Part shown: positions 18,401 through 24,902 of the stretch, piece after piece | Position numbering within the stretch: position 1 is the stretch's first letter | Layout of the letters: each line of letters opens with the position of its first letter | Origin: an uncultured Bryobacterales bacterium | GTDB lineage: Bacteria; Acidobacteriota; Terriglobia; Bryobacterales; UBA6623 | Assembly (NCBI GenBank): GCA_958295955.1 | Contig: OY282420.1 | Coordinates: 4,359,063-4,423,062, forward strand | DNA: 64,000 nt | Direction: 5' to 3' | The notes under the pieces: model-generated | Databases searched by the model: none | The model's input: the letters and a program-made list of their open reading frames with translations, nothing else | Told to the model about the DNA's origin: nothing | Position numbers and translations under genes: made by a program

Positions 18401-18769
18401 CGCCGCACCGCCGTCGCCGCTGTACCCTTGCTCTCCGTTGCCCGCAACCGTGGTAATGATCCCGGCGGTGTCGACCTTGCGGATGCAGTTGTTGCCGACA
18501 CTGGCAATGTAGATGTTGCCCGACCCGTCCACCGCCACGCCATAGGGGAAATACAGTTGCGTTGCGGTCGCTTGGCCGCCGTCCCCGCGGTACACGTTCC
18601 CCGCGATCGTGTCGATCGTCCAGTCGGCCGCGGGCTGCGCCCCGGCAGCCGCAACCAGCAGCGCGGCGCAGACGAGAAGCTTGCATGCATCGAGAACTTT
18701 TCGCGAGCGGAGAGCGGAGAGCAACGCAGACGCCCGTACGCTCTGCCTGCCGCTTGCTTCAAGGTTCAT
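15413..18769 (-). CDS. Secreted 12-NHL-repeat protein with BACON-like and TIGR03437-type C-terminal domains
   Basis: This 1118-residue protein has an N-terminal signal region (LLVCAALLVAAAGAQPAA, residues about 32-50). Residues about 50-735 contain 12 copies of a 55-60 residue NHL unit ending in patterns like GNLYIADAGNHRIRKVD, enough for two six-bladed propellers. A Pro-rich linker (APPAPPAPPREPEP) leads to a domain with RWISVEPASGSLEEDEETVTV, similar to BACON domains. The last ~230 residues (GVVNAAVLSAFGERGLFGP, VAPGSLVVVRGENF, IYATGLGPVEPP, IGGVEVAADGVLFSGLAP) match the domain typical of Solibacter-group proteins. It probably binds carbohydrate or protein ligands outside the cell. The repeat is visible at DNA level with a period near 170 bp. 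Confidence 0.88.
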   Translation of the reverse strand: MNLEASGRQSVRASALLSALRSRKVLDACKLLVCAALLVAAAGAQPAADWTIDTIAGNVYRGDGGQATATQLYFPYGVAVDGSGNIYIASVGNNCIRKVDTAGIITTVAGNGEQGYSGDGGAATAAKLFFPYGVTVDGSGNLYIVDTGNNRIRKVTASTGIITTVAGSGARGFGGDGGSATATAAKLNWPRGVAVDGSGNIYIADAGNHRVRKVDATTRNISTVAGDGTSGFGGDGGSATDAAVKLNNPWDVALDGDGNLYIADAGNYRIRQVDTDGNIATFAGNGSASCCNDGNPATMAGLGRPLHLALDGSNNLYIVANISHQIRKVTASTGIITTIAGGTNRGFNGDGGLATATLFYNIQGVAVDGSGNLYFVDFTNQRIRRVDAVTKIVSTVAGGATGDGGPATAAHLNSPRGVEADGAGNFYIADALNYRIRKIDAAGNISTVAGNGTNGFSGDGDLATLAQLRHPVNTALDGDGNLYIADAFSNRIRKVDADGNISTIAGIGRNGFGGDGNLATLATLHYPWDVALDGSDNLYIADRDNRRIRMIDADSKIISTVAGDGTRGDGGDGDQATAAQLNSPHGVAVDGDGNLYIADSGSHRVRKVDADGDISTVAGDGTRGFSGDGGQATAAQLNYPYSLALDGDGNLYIADRNNYRIRWVNADTGIIATVAGTGARGFSKDGGLATQSRLYGADGVAVDGAGYIYIGDTSSHRIRRVGPPPPPAPPAPPAPPREPEPAVRARTFKLAFALRQDDAPAAQEVVLYAENGAVDFRAQPAQRWISVEPASGSLEEDEETVVTVTVDPAGLGVGRREGRVYIRSGGRVTTQVRLALTVRPAAGPAVSQHGVVNAAVLSAFGERGLFGPRLLPVAPGSLVVVRGENFTGGEAYAAESFPLPASLGGVSVQFDGLQARLLSVGPQRIEAQAPSLLGMEALEAGGTALATVVVETAEGGSYPRRFTVAAHAPGVFTASGAGTGQAAALLAGAGALAAPRGAASGQSRPARAGDVLEIYATGLGPVEPPLADGENSCAPQGVCLNDFSNVTLRRTLERPRVSIGGVEVAADGVLFSGLAPALAAVNVVLVEVPAGIAPSDAAEVVIAIGGRTSQPGVTIAVE

Positions 18770-18906
18770 GCCGAGCCAACGGCGGGGGCGCGCCGGCTGC
18801 CGCCGCGCAACGGCGCGGCAGCCGACTCGATGCTCCCTTGCCGGGAGGAAACGAGAAAACGAGACGCGGAAAGAAGCGGAAACCGCCCGGAATGTTTCGC
18901 TAAATT

Positions 18907-19039
18907 TTGGCGGTTTGGCGGTTTGGCGGTTTGGCGGTTTGGCGGTTTGGCGGTTTGGCGGTTTGGCGGTTTGGCGGTTTGGCGGTTTGGCGGTTTGGCG
19001 GTTTGGCGGTTTGGCGGTTTGGCGGTTTGGCGGTTTGGC
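18907..19039. repeat. Pure 8-bp tandem repeat (TTGGCGGT), 16 full copies plus 5 bases
   Basis: The unit TTGGCGGT repeats without any interruption for 133 bp. Because 8 is not a multiple of 3, each strand encodes one eight-residue peptide repeat in all three phases (LAVWRFGG on plus, TAKPPNRQ on minus), with no stop codon. It lies 138 bp upstream of the NHL-protein start and just downstream, in the minus direction, of a TATAAT box, so it would sit in that gene's transcribed leader. Such arrays change copy number by slippage. Confidence 0.97.
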
Positions 19040-19047
19040 CTTTCTTC

Positions 19048-19053
19048 ATTATA
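19048..19053 (-). promoter_or_regulatory. TATAAT -10 hexamer upstream of the tandem repeat and NHL gene
   Basis: Perfect TATAAT on the minus strand, 8 bp before the repeat. A TTGACG occurs only 7 nt upstream of it, too close to be the -35. If used, the transcript would run through the whole repeat into the NHL-protein gene. Confidence 0.4.
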
Positions 19054-19230
19054 GCAGCTTCGTCAAGCGGATCCGCTGCTTGCCCGCGCGCTACGTCGAA
19101 TGCATCGAGAAGGTTCCGTTGCGCCTCGATCATCTACTTGTTCCGCCTAAAGTCTCAACAACATTAACACATTGCCCGCCGGCGCGGAAATTCACGCGCG
19201 GCGGCGAGAAATCGCCGGCATTTTCGGGAC

Positions 19231-20202
19231 TTAGTCGCCGAAGTAGTCCCGACTCGACGAGGCCAGAGTTGCGCTCTGATCGACCTTCCAGTTCTCCAAC
19301 ACGGCAAAGTCCGCCTGCGACCATTTCTTGCGCAGGGAGCTCATCTCGCCCTTGCCGAGCTTGCGGTGGGCCTTGGCCAAGGCCACGTCCGCATCGACTT
19401 GCGCGGTCGTCTCGCAACCCAGGATCGCCGTTGCGATCGGCAGCGACCAGACGTAATCGAGGTTCTGCTGCAGCGAAGAAATTCCTTGATTGTGCAGCGT
19501 CCCGATGCCGGTGGTTTTCATCGCGAATATGCCCAGGCCCTTTTCGACCGCGCCCGGCAACGTCGTGCGCTCGAAGCTCATCTGCGGATTGGCGCCGTCG
19601 GTCACGCTGAGCGGCATCAGGATCGTATCCCAATCGTAGGCGTTCATCATCTTGACGAGCACGCGCGGGTCCATGTGCCCCGTAAATCCGACATGGCGGA
19701 TTTTGCCGTCCTGCTTCGCCTTGTGGATCATCTCCATCACTCCGCGCGGACCGAAGACGAAGTCGATGTCTTCCAGATGCATCACGTTGTGGATCTGGTA
19801 GAGGTCGAGATAATCCGTTTTCAGGTTCGCCAGGCTCTGGAGGAGGTCCAACTCCGCGTGCGCGTAGGTGCGGTGCCGCGTCTTCGTGCCGTACACGATC
19901 TTGTCGCGGGGCGTCCCTTCGAGCGCCATGCCGTACCGCTTTTGCGAAAGCCCGTAGGCGCCGGCGGCGGCCGAGTCGAAATAGTTGATGCCGACTTCGT
20001 AGCTGTGCCGGATCGTGCGCAGCGCCTGAGCCTCGTCGCTGACGTTACCGACGCGCGCGCCGCCGAGGCCCACGATGGTCACTTCCAGCCCGGTCTTGCC
20101 CAGCTTGCGTTTCGGAATATCGTCCGCGGCGGCAACCGCGGCGCGGGCCGCCAAGCCCAACCCGGCGGCGCTTTTTACGAACTCTCTTCGACTTTCAGGC
20201 AT
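19231..20202 (-). CDS. Tat-exported aldo/keto reductase
   Basis: This 323-residue protein opens with a twin-arginine signal (SRREFVKSAAGLGLAARAAVAAAD). The AKR barrel shows the family tetrad: Asp in INYFDSA, Tyr in GAYGLSQKRYG, Lys in VYGTKT and His in LYQIHNV. KTDYLDLYQIHNV and GKIRHVGFTGHMDP are standard. It would reduce carbonyl groups with NAD(P)H, though Tat-exported AKRs of this kind may bring cofactor from the cytoplasm. Start ATG 20202 has a strong Shine-Dalgarno AAGGAGGG 7 nt upstream and a TATAAG hexamer at 20232-20237, so this gene has a normal leader. Confidence 0.9.
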   Translation of the reverse strand: MPESRREFVKSAAGLGLAARAAVAAADDIPKRKLGKTGLEVTIVGLGGARVGNVSDEAQALRTIRHSYEVGINYFDSAAAGAYGLSQKRYGMALEGTPRDKIVYGTKTRHRTYAHAELDLLQSLANLKTDYLDLYQIHNVMHLEDIDFVFGPRGVMEMIHKAKQDGKIRHVGFTGHMDPRVLVKMMNAYDWDTILMPLSVTDGANPQMSFERTTLPGAVEKGLGIFAMKTTGIGTLHNQGISSLQQNLDYVWSLPIATAILGCETTAQVDADVALAKAHRKLGKGEMSSLRKKWSQADFAVLENWKVDQSATLASSSRDYFGD

Positions 20203-20209
20203 TGTGTGT

Positions 20210-20217
20210 CCCTCCTT
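20210..20217 (-). promoter_or_regulatory. Strong Shine-Dalgarno (AAGGAGGG) for the aldo/keto reductase
   Basis: Minus-strand AAGGAGGG, 7 nt before ATG 20202. It fixes the start and contrasts with the leaderless-looking genes in the window. Confidence 0.7.
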
Positions 20218-20253
20218 GAGAACGCATACCGCTTATAGAGTAACGCAACCGAT

Positions 20254-21519
20254 CTACAAAATCGACTCGTTCCAGCCCTCGATTACGCCTCGCGCGTGTT
20301 CCAGAAACAGATCCGCGACCGCTCCGTCGATGGCGCGGTGGTCGAAGGTCAGCGTCAGATAGGCGATCGAGCGGATGGCGATCGCGTCGTCGATCACGAC
20401 CGGCGTCTTGGTTACGGCGCCCAGGCCGAGGATCGCCGTCTGCGGCTGGTTGATCGCCGGCGTGGCCAGCAGCGAGTTGTAGCTGCCGTAGTTCGAGATC
20501 GAGAACGTCCCCTCGGCGGTCTCGTCCGGCTTGAGCTGCTTCTTGCGCGCCCGCTCGGCCAGATCGTTGACCGCACGCTGCAAGCCGAGGACGCTCTTCT
20601 CGTCGGCGTTGCGAATCACCGGGACGATCAACCCCCAATCGAGCGCCACCGCGATGCCGATGTTGATCTCGCGATGGAGGATCAAATCCTTGCCGTCGAG
20701 AGAAGCGTTCACCGTCGGATACGCCTTCAGCGCCGAGGACGCGGCCCGCAGGAAAAACGGCAGGAAAGTCAGCTTCGTCCCGTTTTGCGCGAGAAACTTG
20801 TCTTTGGCCGCCGCCCGTTGCCTGGCGACCGCGGTGCAGTCCACTTGATGGACGGTCGAAACATGCGGCGACACGCGCATGCTGCGCACCATGTGCTCGG
20901 CGATGCTGCGGCGCATCGGGCTCAACGGCTGCACGGAGTAACGGCCGAAGCGGGCCTCCGGCGTCGGCTGAAACGGCGCAACCGCGGCCGCCGGAACGCG
21001 GGGCGCGCTCTCCCGCCGCTCGATGTAAGCCAGGATGTCTTTCTTGGTAATTCGCCCGTCCCTGCCGCTGCCGGCGTCCAGGGCGGCCAAGTCGATGCCG
21101 TGCTCCTTGGCGATCCGCCGCACGAGGGGCGAGGAACGAATCCGTCCCCTTGCAGCGGAGGGCGCGGGAGTCGGCGCAGCCTCGGCCGCGGGGGGCGCCG
21201 CCGGAGCGGACGCCGCGGACGGGGGCTCGGCTTCCGCCGCCGCCTGCGCATCGCCGGAGGGAGCTTCGCGCCGCCCGACCCGCGACCCGTCGCCGATCAA
21301 CGCGACGACCGTATTGATCGCAACCGTATCGCCTTCGGGAAAGAAAACGGCTTCCAGCACGCCCGACTCGGGCGCCGGGACCTCAGAATCCACCTTGTCC
21401 GTTGAAATTTCGAACAGCGCCTCGTCGCGCTCCACCTTGTCGCCGAGTTCCTTCAGCCACTTGGTAATCGTGCCTTCAACGATGCTTTCGCCCATCTGGG
21501 GCATCAGGACTTCGCCCAT
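20254..21519 (-). CDS. Dihydrolipoamide acyltransferase (E2) of a 2-oxoacid dehydrogenase complex
   Basis: This 421-residue protein has the three E2 parts in order. The lipoyl domain (1-80) has its lipoylated K42 in STDKVDSEVPAP. A Pro/Ala-rich linker leads to the peripheral subunit-binding domain (about 125-165, SSPLVRRIAKEHGIDLAAL, GSGRDGRITKKDILAYI). The catalytic acyltransferase domain ends with FDHRAIDGAVADLFLEH, holding the H394 and D398 pair. The sequence cannot tell 2-oxoglutarate, pyruvate or branched-chain specificity, although GESIVEGTITKWLK is common in BCKDH/OGDH-type E2. The partner lipB and lpdA genes lie just upstream on the same strand; no E1 is in the window. Confidence 0.93.
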   Translation of the reverse strand: MGEVLMPQMGESIVEGTITKWLKELGDKVERDEALFEISTDKVDSEVPAPESGVLEAVFFPEGDTVAINTVVALIGDGSRVGRREAPSGDAQAAAEAEPPSAASAPAAPPAAEAAPTPAPSAARGRIRSSPLVRRIAKEHGIDLAALDAGSGRDGRITKKDILAYIERRESAPRVPAAAVAPFQPTPEARFGRYSVQPLSPMRRSIAEHMVRSMRVSPHVSTVHQVDCTAVARQRAAAKDKFLAQNGTKLTFLPFFLRAASSALKAYPTVNASLDGKDLILHREINIGIAVALDWGLIVPVIRNADEKSVLGLQRAVNDLAERARKKQLKPDETAEGTFSISNYGSYNSLLATPAINQPQTAILGLGAVTKTPVVIDDAIAIRSIAYLTLTFDHRAIDGAVADLFLEHARGVIEGWNESIL

Positions 21520-21544
21520 AACCGATCGTTCCTCGCTTTTTCAG

Positions 21545-21617
21545 TTTTGCCGGCCCGCGCAGCGGTTTTGCCGGCCACTATTCACTATCAACTATCCGCC
21601 GGCCGCGCAAGCGGCCT
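21545..21617. repeat. REP-like hairpin pair between lipB and the E2 gene
   Basis: Two copies of a GC-rich element around cores CCGCGCAGCGG (21555-21565) and CCGCGCAAGCGG (21603-21614), separated by ATTCACTATCAACTATCC (21580-21597). The second core can fold as CCGC-GCAA-GCGG, a stem with a GNRA tetraloop. Similar cores recur near 29.4, 31.66, 31.69 and 32.4 kb. Confidence 0.5.
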
Positions 21618-22311
21618 CGACCGGAACCCGCTCGAACGCCGCGCCGAAATGCCGGACGAGAGCGTCGATCACCCGCTCTATCGGCGGCGCCGCTCCCAAC
21701 GCCCGCTGCATCGAAGTCACCGGCTTGGCAATGCCGCAGGGGACGATCAACTCGAAATCGTCGAGGTTCGTCGATACGTTCAAGGCGAACCCGTGCGAAG
21801 TCACCCAGCGGCTCAGATGAACGCCGATCGCCGCGATCTTCGCGCCGCCGACCCAGACGCCCGTGCAGCCGTCGAGCCGTCCCGCCGCGATGCCGAACTC
21901 GCCGAGCGCTCCGATCATCGCCTCTTCCAGGCTGCGCAGATAGGCGCCGACATCCCGCCGCCAAAACTTCAAATCCAGAATCGGATAGCCGACAACCTGA
22001 CCGGGGCCGTGAAAGGTCACGTCCCCCCCGCGGTCGGTCTCTTCGACCGCGATGCCGCGGCGCTCGAGCAGTTCCCGCGAAGCCAGGATATGCGAGCGGT
22101 CGGCGTTCCGCCCCAGCGTAATCGTCGCCGGGTGCTCGACGAACAGCAACCCGTCGCCGATATCGCCCCGCTTGACCGCCTCGACCCATTCCAGTTGCCG
22201 CCGCCAACCTTCGCGGAACCCGACCCGGCCCAGCCGCTGTACGCTGCAAGTCCGCATCTCGGCCGCGGCCGCGCCGCCGGACTGCTCTCTGGGAATGCGG
22301 GCGCCGCTCAT
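21592..22311 (-). CDS. lipB: Octanoyl-[acyl carrier protein]:protein N-octanoyltransferase LipB
   Basis: This 239-residue protein has the LipB signature RGGDVTFHGPGQVVGYPIL, plus LLFVEHPATITLGRNA, the lysine of GGAKIAAIGVHLSRWVTSHGFALNV and the catalytic cysteine of IVPCGI. It transfers octanoate from ACP to lipoyl domains, the first step of endogenous lipoate synthesis; the acceptor is presumably the E2 encoded next. ATG 22311 gives a long N-terminus; ATG at 22257 (MRTCSVQRLGRV) is a plausible alternative. It begins 10 bp after the lpdA stop, so the genes are in one operon. No lipA is present here. Confidence 0.94.
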   Translation of the reverse strand: MSGARIPREQSGGAAAAEMRTCSVQRLGRVGFREGWRRQLEWVEAVKRGDIGDGLLFVEHPATITLGRNADRSHILASRELLERRGIAVEETDRGGDVTFHGPGQVVGYPILDLKFWRRDVGAYLRSLEEAMIGALGEFGIAAGRLDGCTGVWVGGAKIAAIGVHLSRWVTSHGFALNVSTNLDDFELIVPCGIAKPVTSMQRALGAAPPIERVIDALVRHFGAAFERVPVEAACAAGG

Positions 22312-22321
22312 GCCGCCCCCG

Positions 22322-23722
22322 TCAACCGTTGATCGTCAAGCCGTAGATGCCGTTGAACGCTTCCTGCACGGCTTCGGCAAGCGTCGGGTGGGCGTGGACC
22401 GCCGTCGTCATCGTCTCTACCGTCCCCTCCGCTTGCATCGCCACGACCGCTTCGTGGATCGATTCCGTCGCCTGCGGCCCGATGATGTGGACGCCGAGGA
22501 TTTCGCCGTACTTCTCGTCGGCGACAACCTTGACGAAGCCGCCGCGGCCGCCCAGGATCGACGCCTTGCCGTTCCCCGCGAAGTTGAACTTCGAGACCTT
22601 GAGCTCATGGCCAGCTTCCCGCGCGCGCGCCTCGGTCAGGCCGACGGAAGCAATCTGCGGCTCGCAATACGTGCAGGAAGGATTGCGGTTGTAGTCGAGC
22701 GGCTCGACCTGCTTGCCGGCGATGCGCGCCGCGGCGACCAGCCCCTCGGCCGACGCGGTATGGGCGAGTTGCGGCGAGCCGGCCACGATATCGCCGACCG
22801 CGAACACTCCCTTGCAGGCGGTTTCCATGAACGCGTCGACGGCGATAAACCCGCGCTCGGTGGGAATGCCGGCGTCTTCGAGGCCGATGTTTTCGGTGTT
22901 CGGCTTGCGTCCGACCGCAACCAGCAGCTTTTCCGCCGTCAGCGCGCCCTGCTCTCCGTCCGCGTTCGCGTAAGCCAGCGAAACCCCGTCCGGCGAGGGC
23001 TCGATGCGCTCCACCTTGGCCCCGGTCAGCACCTTGATCCCCCGCTTGCGGAACGCCCGCGCAAGCTCCGCCGAAACCTCCTCGTCTTCTACGGGGACCA
23101 ACCGCGGCAGCATCTCAAGCAGCGTCACTTCGGCGCCGAAGCTGCGGTAGATCGAGGCGAACTCGACGCCCACGGCCCCCGCGCCGATAATCGCCAGCGA
23201 CGCCGGAATCTCCGTCTGGTCGAGAATCTCGACGTTGGTGAGAATCCGCCGCGGGTCGATCTCCAGTCCCGGAATCGTCCGCGCCTCCGACCCGGTCGCC
23301 AGAATCACGGCCCCGGCCGTCAGCTTCTTCGCGCCGCCGCCTGCCGAAACCTCGACCGCGCCGTCGCCCGTAAGCCGCCCGCGGCCCGGAATGAGCGCGA
23401 TGTCGTGCTTCTTGAAGAGGGATTCGATGCCCGCGGCATGCCTATCGACGATCTGCTGCTTCTTGTCCCGCATCTTGGCCATGTCCACCCGGACCGGACC
23501 GGCGCTGATGCCGAAATCGTCGGCCCGCAGGACGTCTTCGTACACTTCCGCGAAGTGCAGCAGCGCTTTCGTCGGGATGCAGCCTACGTGCAGGCAGGTT
23601 CCGCCCGGCTTGGGGGCTTTCTCGATGACGCCGACCTTCAATCCGTATTGCGCCGAGCGGATGGCGGCGACATAGCCTCCGGGCCCGCCGCCAACGATCA
23701 AAACGTCGTAATCCTTCGCCAA
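22322..23722 (-). CDS. lpdA: Dihydrolipoyl dehydrogenase (E3)
   Basis: This 466-residue protein is read from TTG 23722; the start is forced because the FAD motif YDVLIVGGGPGGYVAA begins at residue 5 and no ATG lies nearby upstream without non-homologous sequence. The redox-active disulfide is GGTCLHVGCIP (C43, C48). A second Rossmann motif (LAIIGAGAVGVEFASIY), the ATG-type LATGSEARTIPG and the C-terminal HAHPTLAEA with His445/Glu450 are all present. It reoxidises dihydrolipoyl groups using NAD+. It is the first gene of the lpdA-lipB-E2 operon and is divergent from queA (138 bp gap). Confidence 0.95.
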   Translation of the reverse strand: MAKDYDVLIVGGGPGGYVAAIRSAQYGLKVGVIEKAPKPGGTCLHVGCIPTKALLHFAEVYEDVLRADDFGISAGPVRVDMAKMRDKKQQIVDRHAAGIESLFKKHDIALIPGRGRLTGDGAVEVSAGGGAKKLTAGAVILATGSEARTIPGLEIDPRRILTNVEILDQTEIPASLAIIGAGAVGVEFASIYRSFGAEVTLLEMLPRLVPVEDEEVSAELARAFRKRGIKVLTGAKVERIEPSPDGVSLAYANADGEQGALTAEKLLVAVGRKPNTENIGLEDAGIPTERGFIAVDAFMETACKGVFAVGDIVAGSPQLAHTASAEGLVAAARIAGKQVEPLDYNRNPSCTYCEPQIASVGLTEARAREAGHELKVSKFNFAGNGKASILGGRGGFVKVVADEKYGEILGVHIIGPQATESIHEAVVAMQAEGTVETMTTAVHAHPTLAEAVQEAFNGIYGLTING

Positions 23723-23847
23723 AAGCCAGTTTATCAGAGGGCTTTTTCGTTGCGACCGCTCACGGGAACCGACGGCGGCGCGGAAAACCTTCGCAGGAAT
23801 TGCGCAAAGCGTTCTTGTGCGCTGCTTGTCCGCAGCGCAGCGCGCCC

Positions 23848-23853
23848 TAAAAT
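23848..23853 (+). promoter_or_regulatory. -10-like hexamer TAAAAT for queA
   Basis: TAAAAT ends 7 nt before TTG 23861, supporting that start and a leaderless message. TTGTCC at 23826-23831, 16 nt upstream, is a possible -35. Confidence 0.5.
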
Positions 23854-23860
23854 TGTAGCG

Positions 23861-24886
23861 TTGCGGGTATCTTCTTTCGACTACGATCTGCCGCGGGCAT
23901 TGATCGCGCAGGAGCCGCCGAAGGCGCGCGGCGAAAGCCGCATGCTCGTCGTCGACCGCCGCGCCGGCGCCTGGCGGGATGCGTCGTTCCGCGAGTTGCC
24001 CTCCCTGGTCGGGAGCGGGGATTGCCTCGTTGTCAACGACAGCCGGGTGATGCCCGCGAGGCTGCTGGGACGCCGCCGCGGCGCCGGAGCCGCCGAGGTC
24101 CTGCTGCTGCGGCAAGTCTCCGCCCGCCCCTGCCGCTGGCAAGCCTTGGCGCGTCCCGGCAAGAGACTGCAAACGGGCGCGTTCATCGATTTCCAAGGCG
24201 CTGCGCTGGAAGTTGTCGGGCAGGGCGAGAACGGCCTGCGGACGGTCGAATTCAAGGGCATGTCCGCAGCCGAGGCGGCGGTCTGGATCGAAGCGCAAGG
24301 CCATGTCCCGCTGCCGCCGTACATTCGCCGCGCGGACCGCCTCGAAGACCGCGAGCGCTACCAGACCGTCTTCGCCAGGCGCAACGGCTCGGCGGCGGCG
24401 CCGACCGCCGGGCTGCACTTCGACGCATCCGCGCTCGCAGCCCTGCAACGGCGCGGCGCGGCTCTGGCGCAAATCACGCTTCACGTGGGCTTGGGGACGT
24501 TCCGGGAGGTGAAAACCGAGACGGTCGAAGAGCACCGCATGCACGAGGAGCGTTTCGAGTTGCCCGCCGCCGCGGCCGAGGCGGTCCGCTCTGCAAATCG
24601 CGTCATCGCCGTCGGAACCACCTCGGTCCGCGTGCTGGAGCACGTCGCCGCGGAAAACCGCGGAGGCATTGAAGCGGCGAGCGGCAGCACCGGCATTTTC
24701 ATTACGCCGGGCTTCGAGTTTCGCATCGTCGATGCCCTTTTGACCAATTTCCATCTGCCCCGCTCGACGCTGTTGATGCTGGTTTCGGCGTTCGCCGGCC
24801 GCGGCCTCGTCATGGACGCTTACGCCCACGCCGTCCGCGAAAAGTACCGCTTCTATTCCTACGGCGACTGCATGTTGATCGTCTGA
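23861..24886 (+). CDS. queA: S-adenosylmethionine:tRNA ribosyltransferase-isomerase QueA
   Basis: This 341-residue protein is read from TTG 23861 (MRVSSFDYDLP), the canonical QueA N-terminus. Expected segments follow: LPRALIAQEPP, CLVVNDSRVMPARLLGR, GHVPLPPYIRR, ERYQTVFAR, GSAAAPTAGLHFD, ITLHVGLGTFREV, EEHRMHEERFELP, VGTTSVRVLE, LLTNFHLPRSTLLMLVSAFAG. It transfers and rearranges ribose from SAM onto preQ1 in tRNA to give epoxyqueuosine. No other queuosine gene is nearby. A TAAAAT hexamer ends 7 nt before the start. Confidence 0.96.
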   Translation: MRVSSFDYDLPRALIAQEPPKARGESRMLVVDRRAGAWRDASFRELPSLVGSGDCLVVNDSRVMPARLLGRRRGAGAAEVLLLRQVSARPCRWQALARPGKRLQTGAFIDFQGAALEVVGQGENGLRTVEFKGMSAAEAAVWIEAQGHVPLPPYIRRADRLEDRERYQTVFARRNGSAAAPTAGLHFDASALAALQRRGAALAQITLHVGLGTFREVKTETVEEHRMHEERFELPAAAAEAVRSANRVIAVGTTSVRVLEHVAAENRGGIEAASGSTGIFITPGFEFRIVDALLTNFHLPRSTLLMLVSAFAGRGLVMDAYAHAVREKYRFYSYGDCMLIV

Positions 24887-24902
24887 CCCCCGCCGGAGCG
24901 CG

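Larger units (their letters stand above)
18770..19230. other. 461-bp gene-free region holding an 8-bp tandem repeat and a TATAAT box
   Basis: Between the NHL-protein start (18769) and the aldo/keto reductase stop (19231). It contains the pure 8-bp repeat at 18907-19039 and a minus-strand TATAAT at 19048-19053. Frames through the repeat are open on both strands only because the repeat has no stop codon in any phase; I do not regard them as genes. No other structure is apparent. Confidence 0.7.

Noticed and set aside
16600..18600. Regular DNA repetition resembling a CRISPR array
   Set aside because: The period of about 170 bp is degenerate and in frame, encoding NHL propeller units.
18907..19133. 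ORFs encoding AVWRFGGL-type or NRQTAKPP-type repeat peptides
   Set aside because: They exist only because the 8-bp repeat has no stop in any phase on either strand; there is no ribosome-binding site or non-repeat domain.
22052..24829. Two very long overlapping frames (plus 22052 onward, minus 24829 downward)
   Set aside because: High G+C opens antisense frames; the real genes are lpdA (minus, from 23722) and queA (plus, from 23861).
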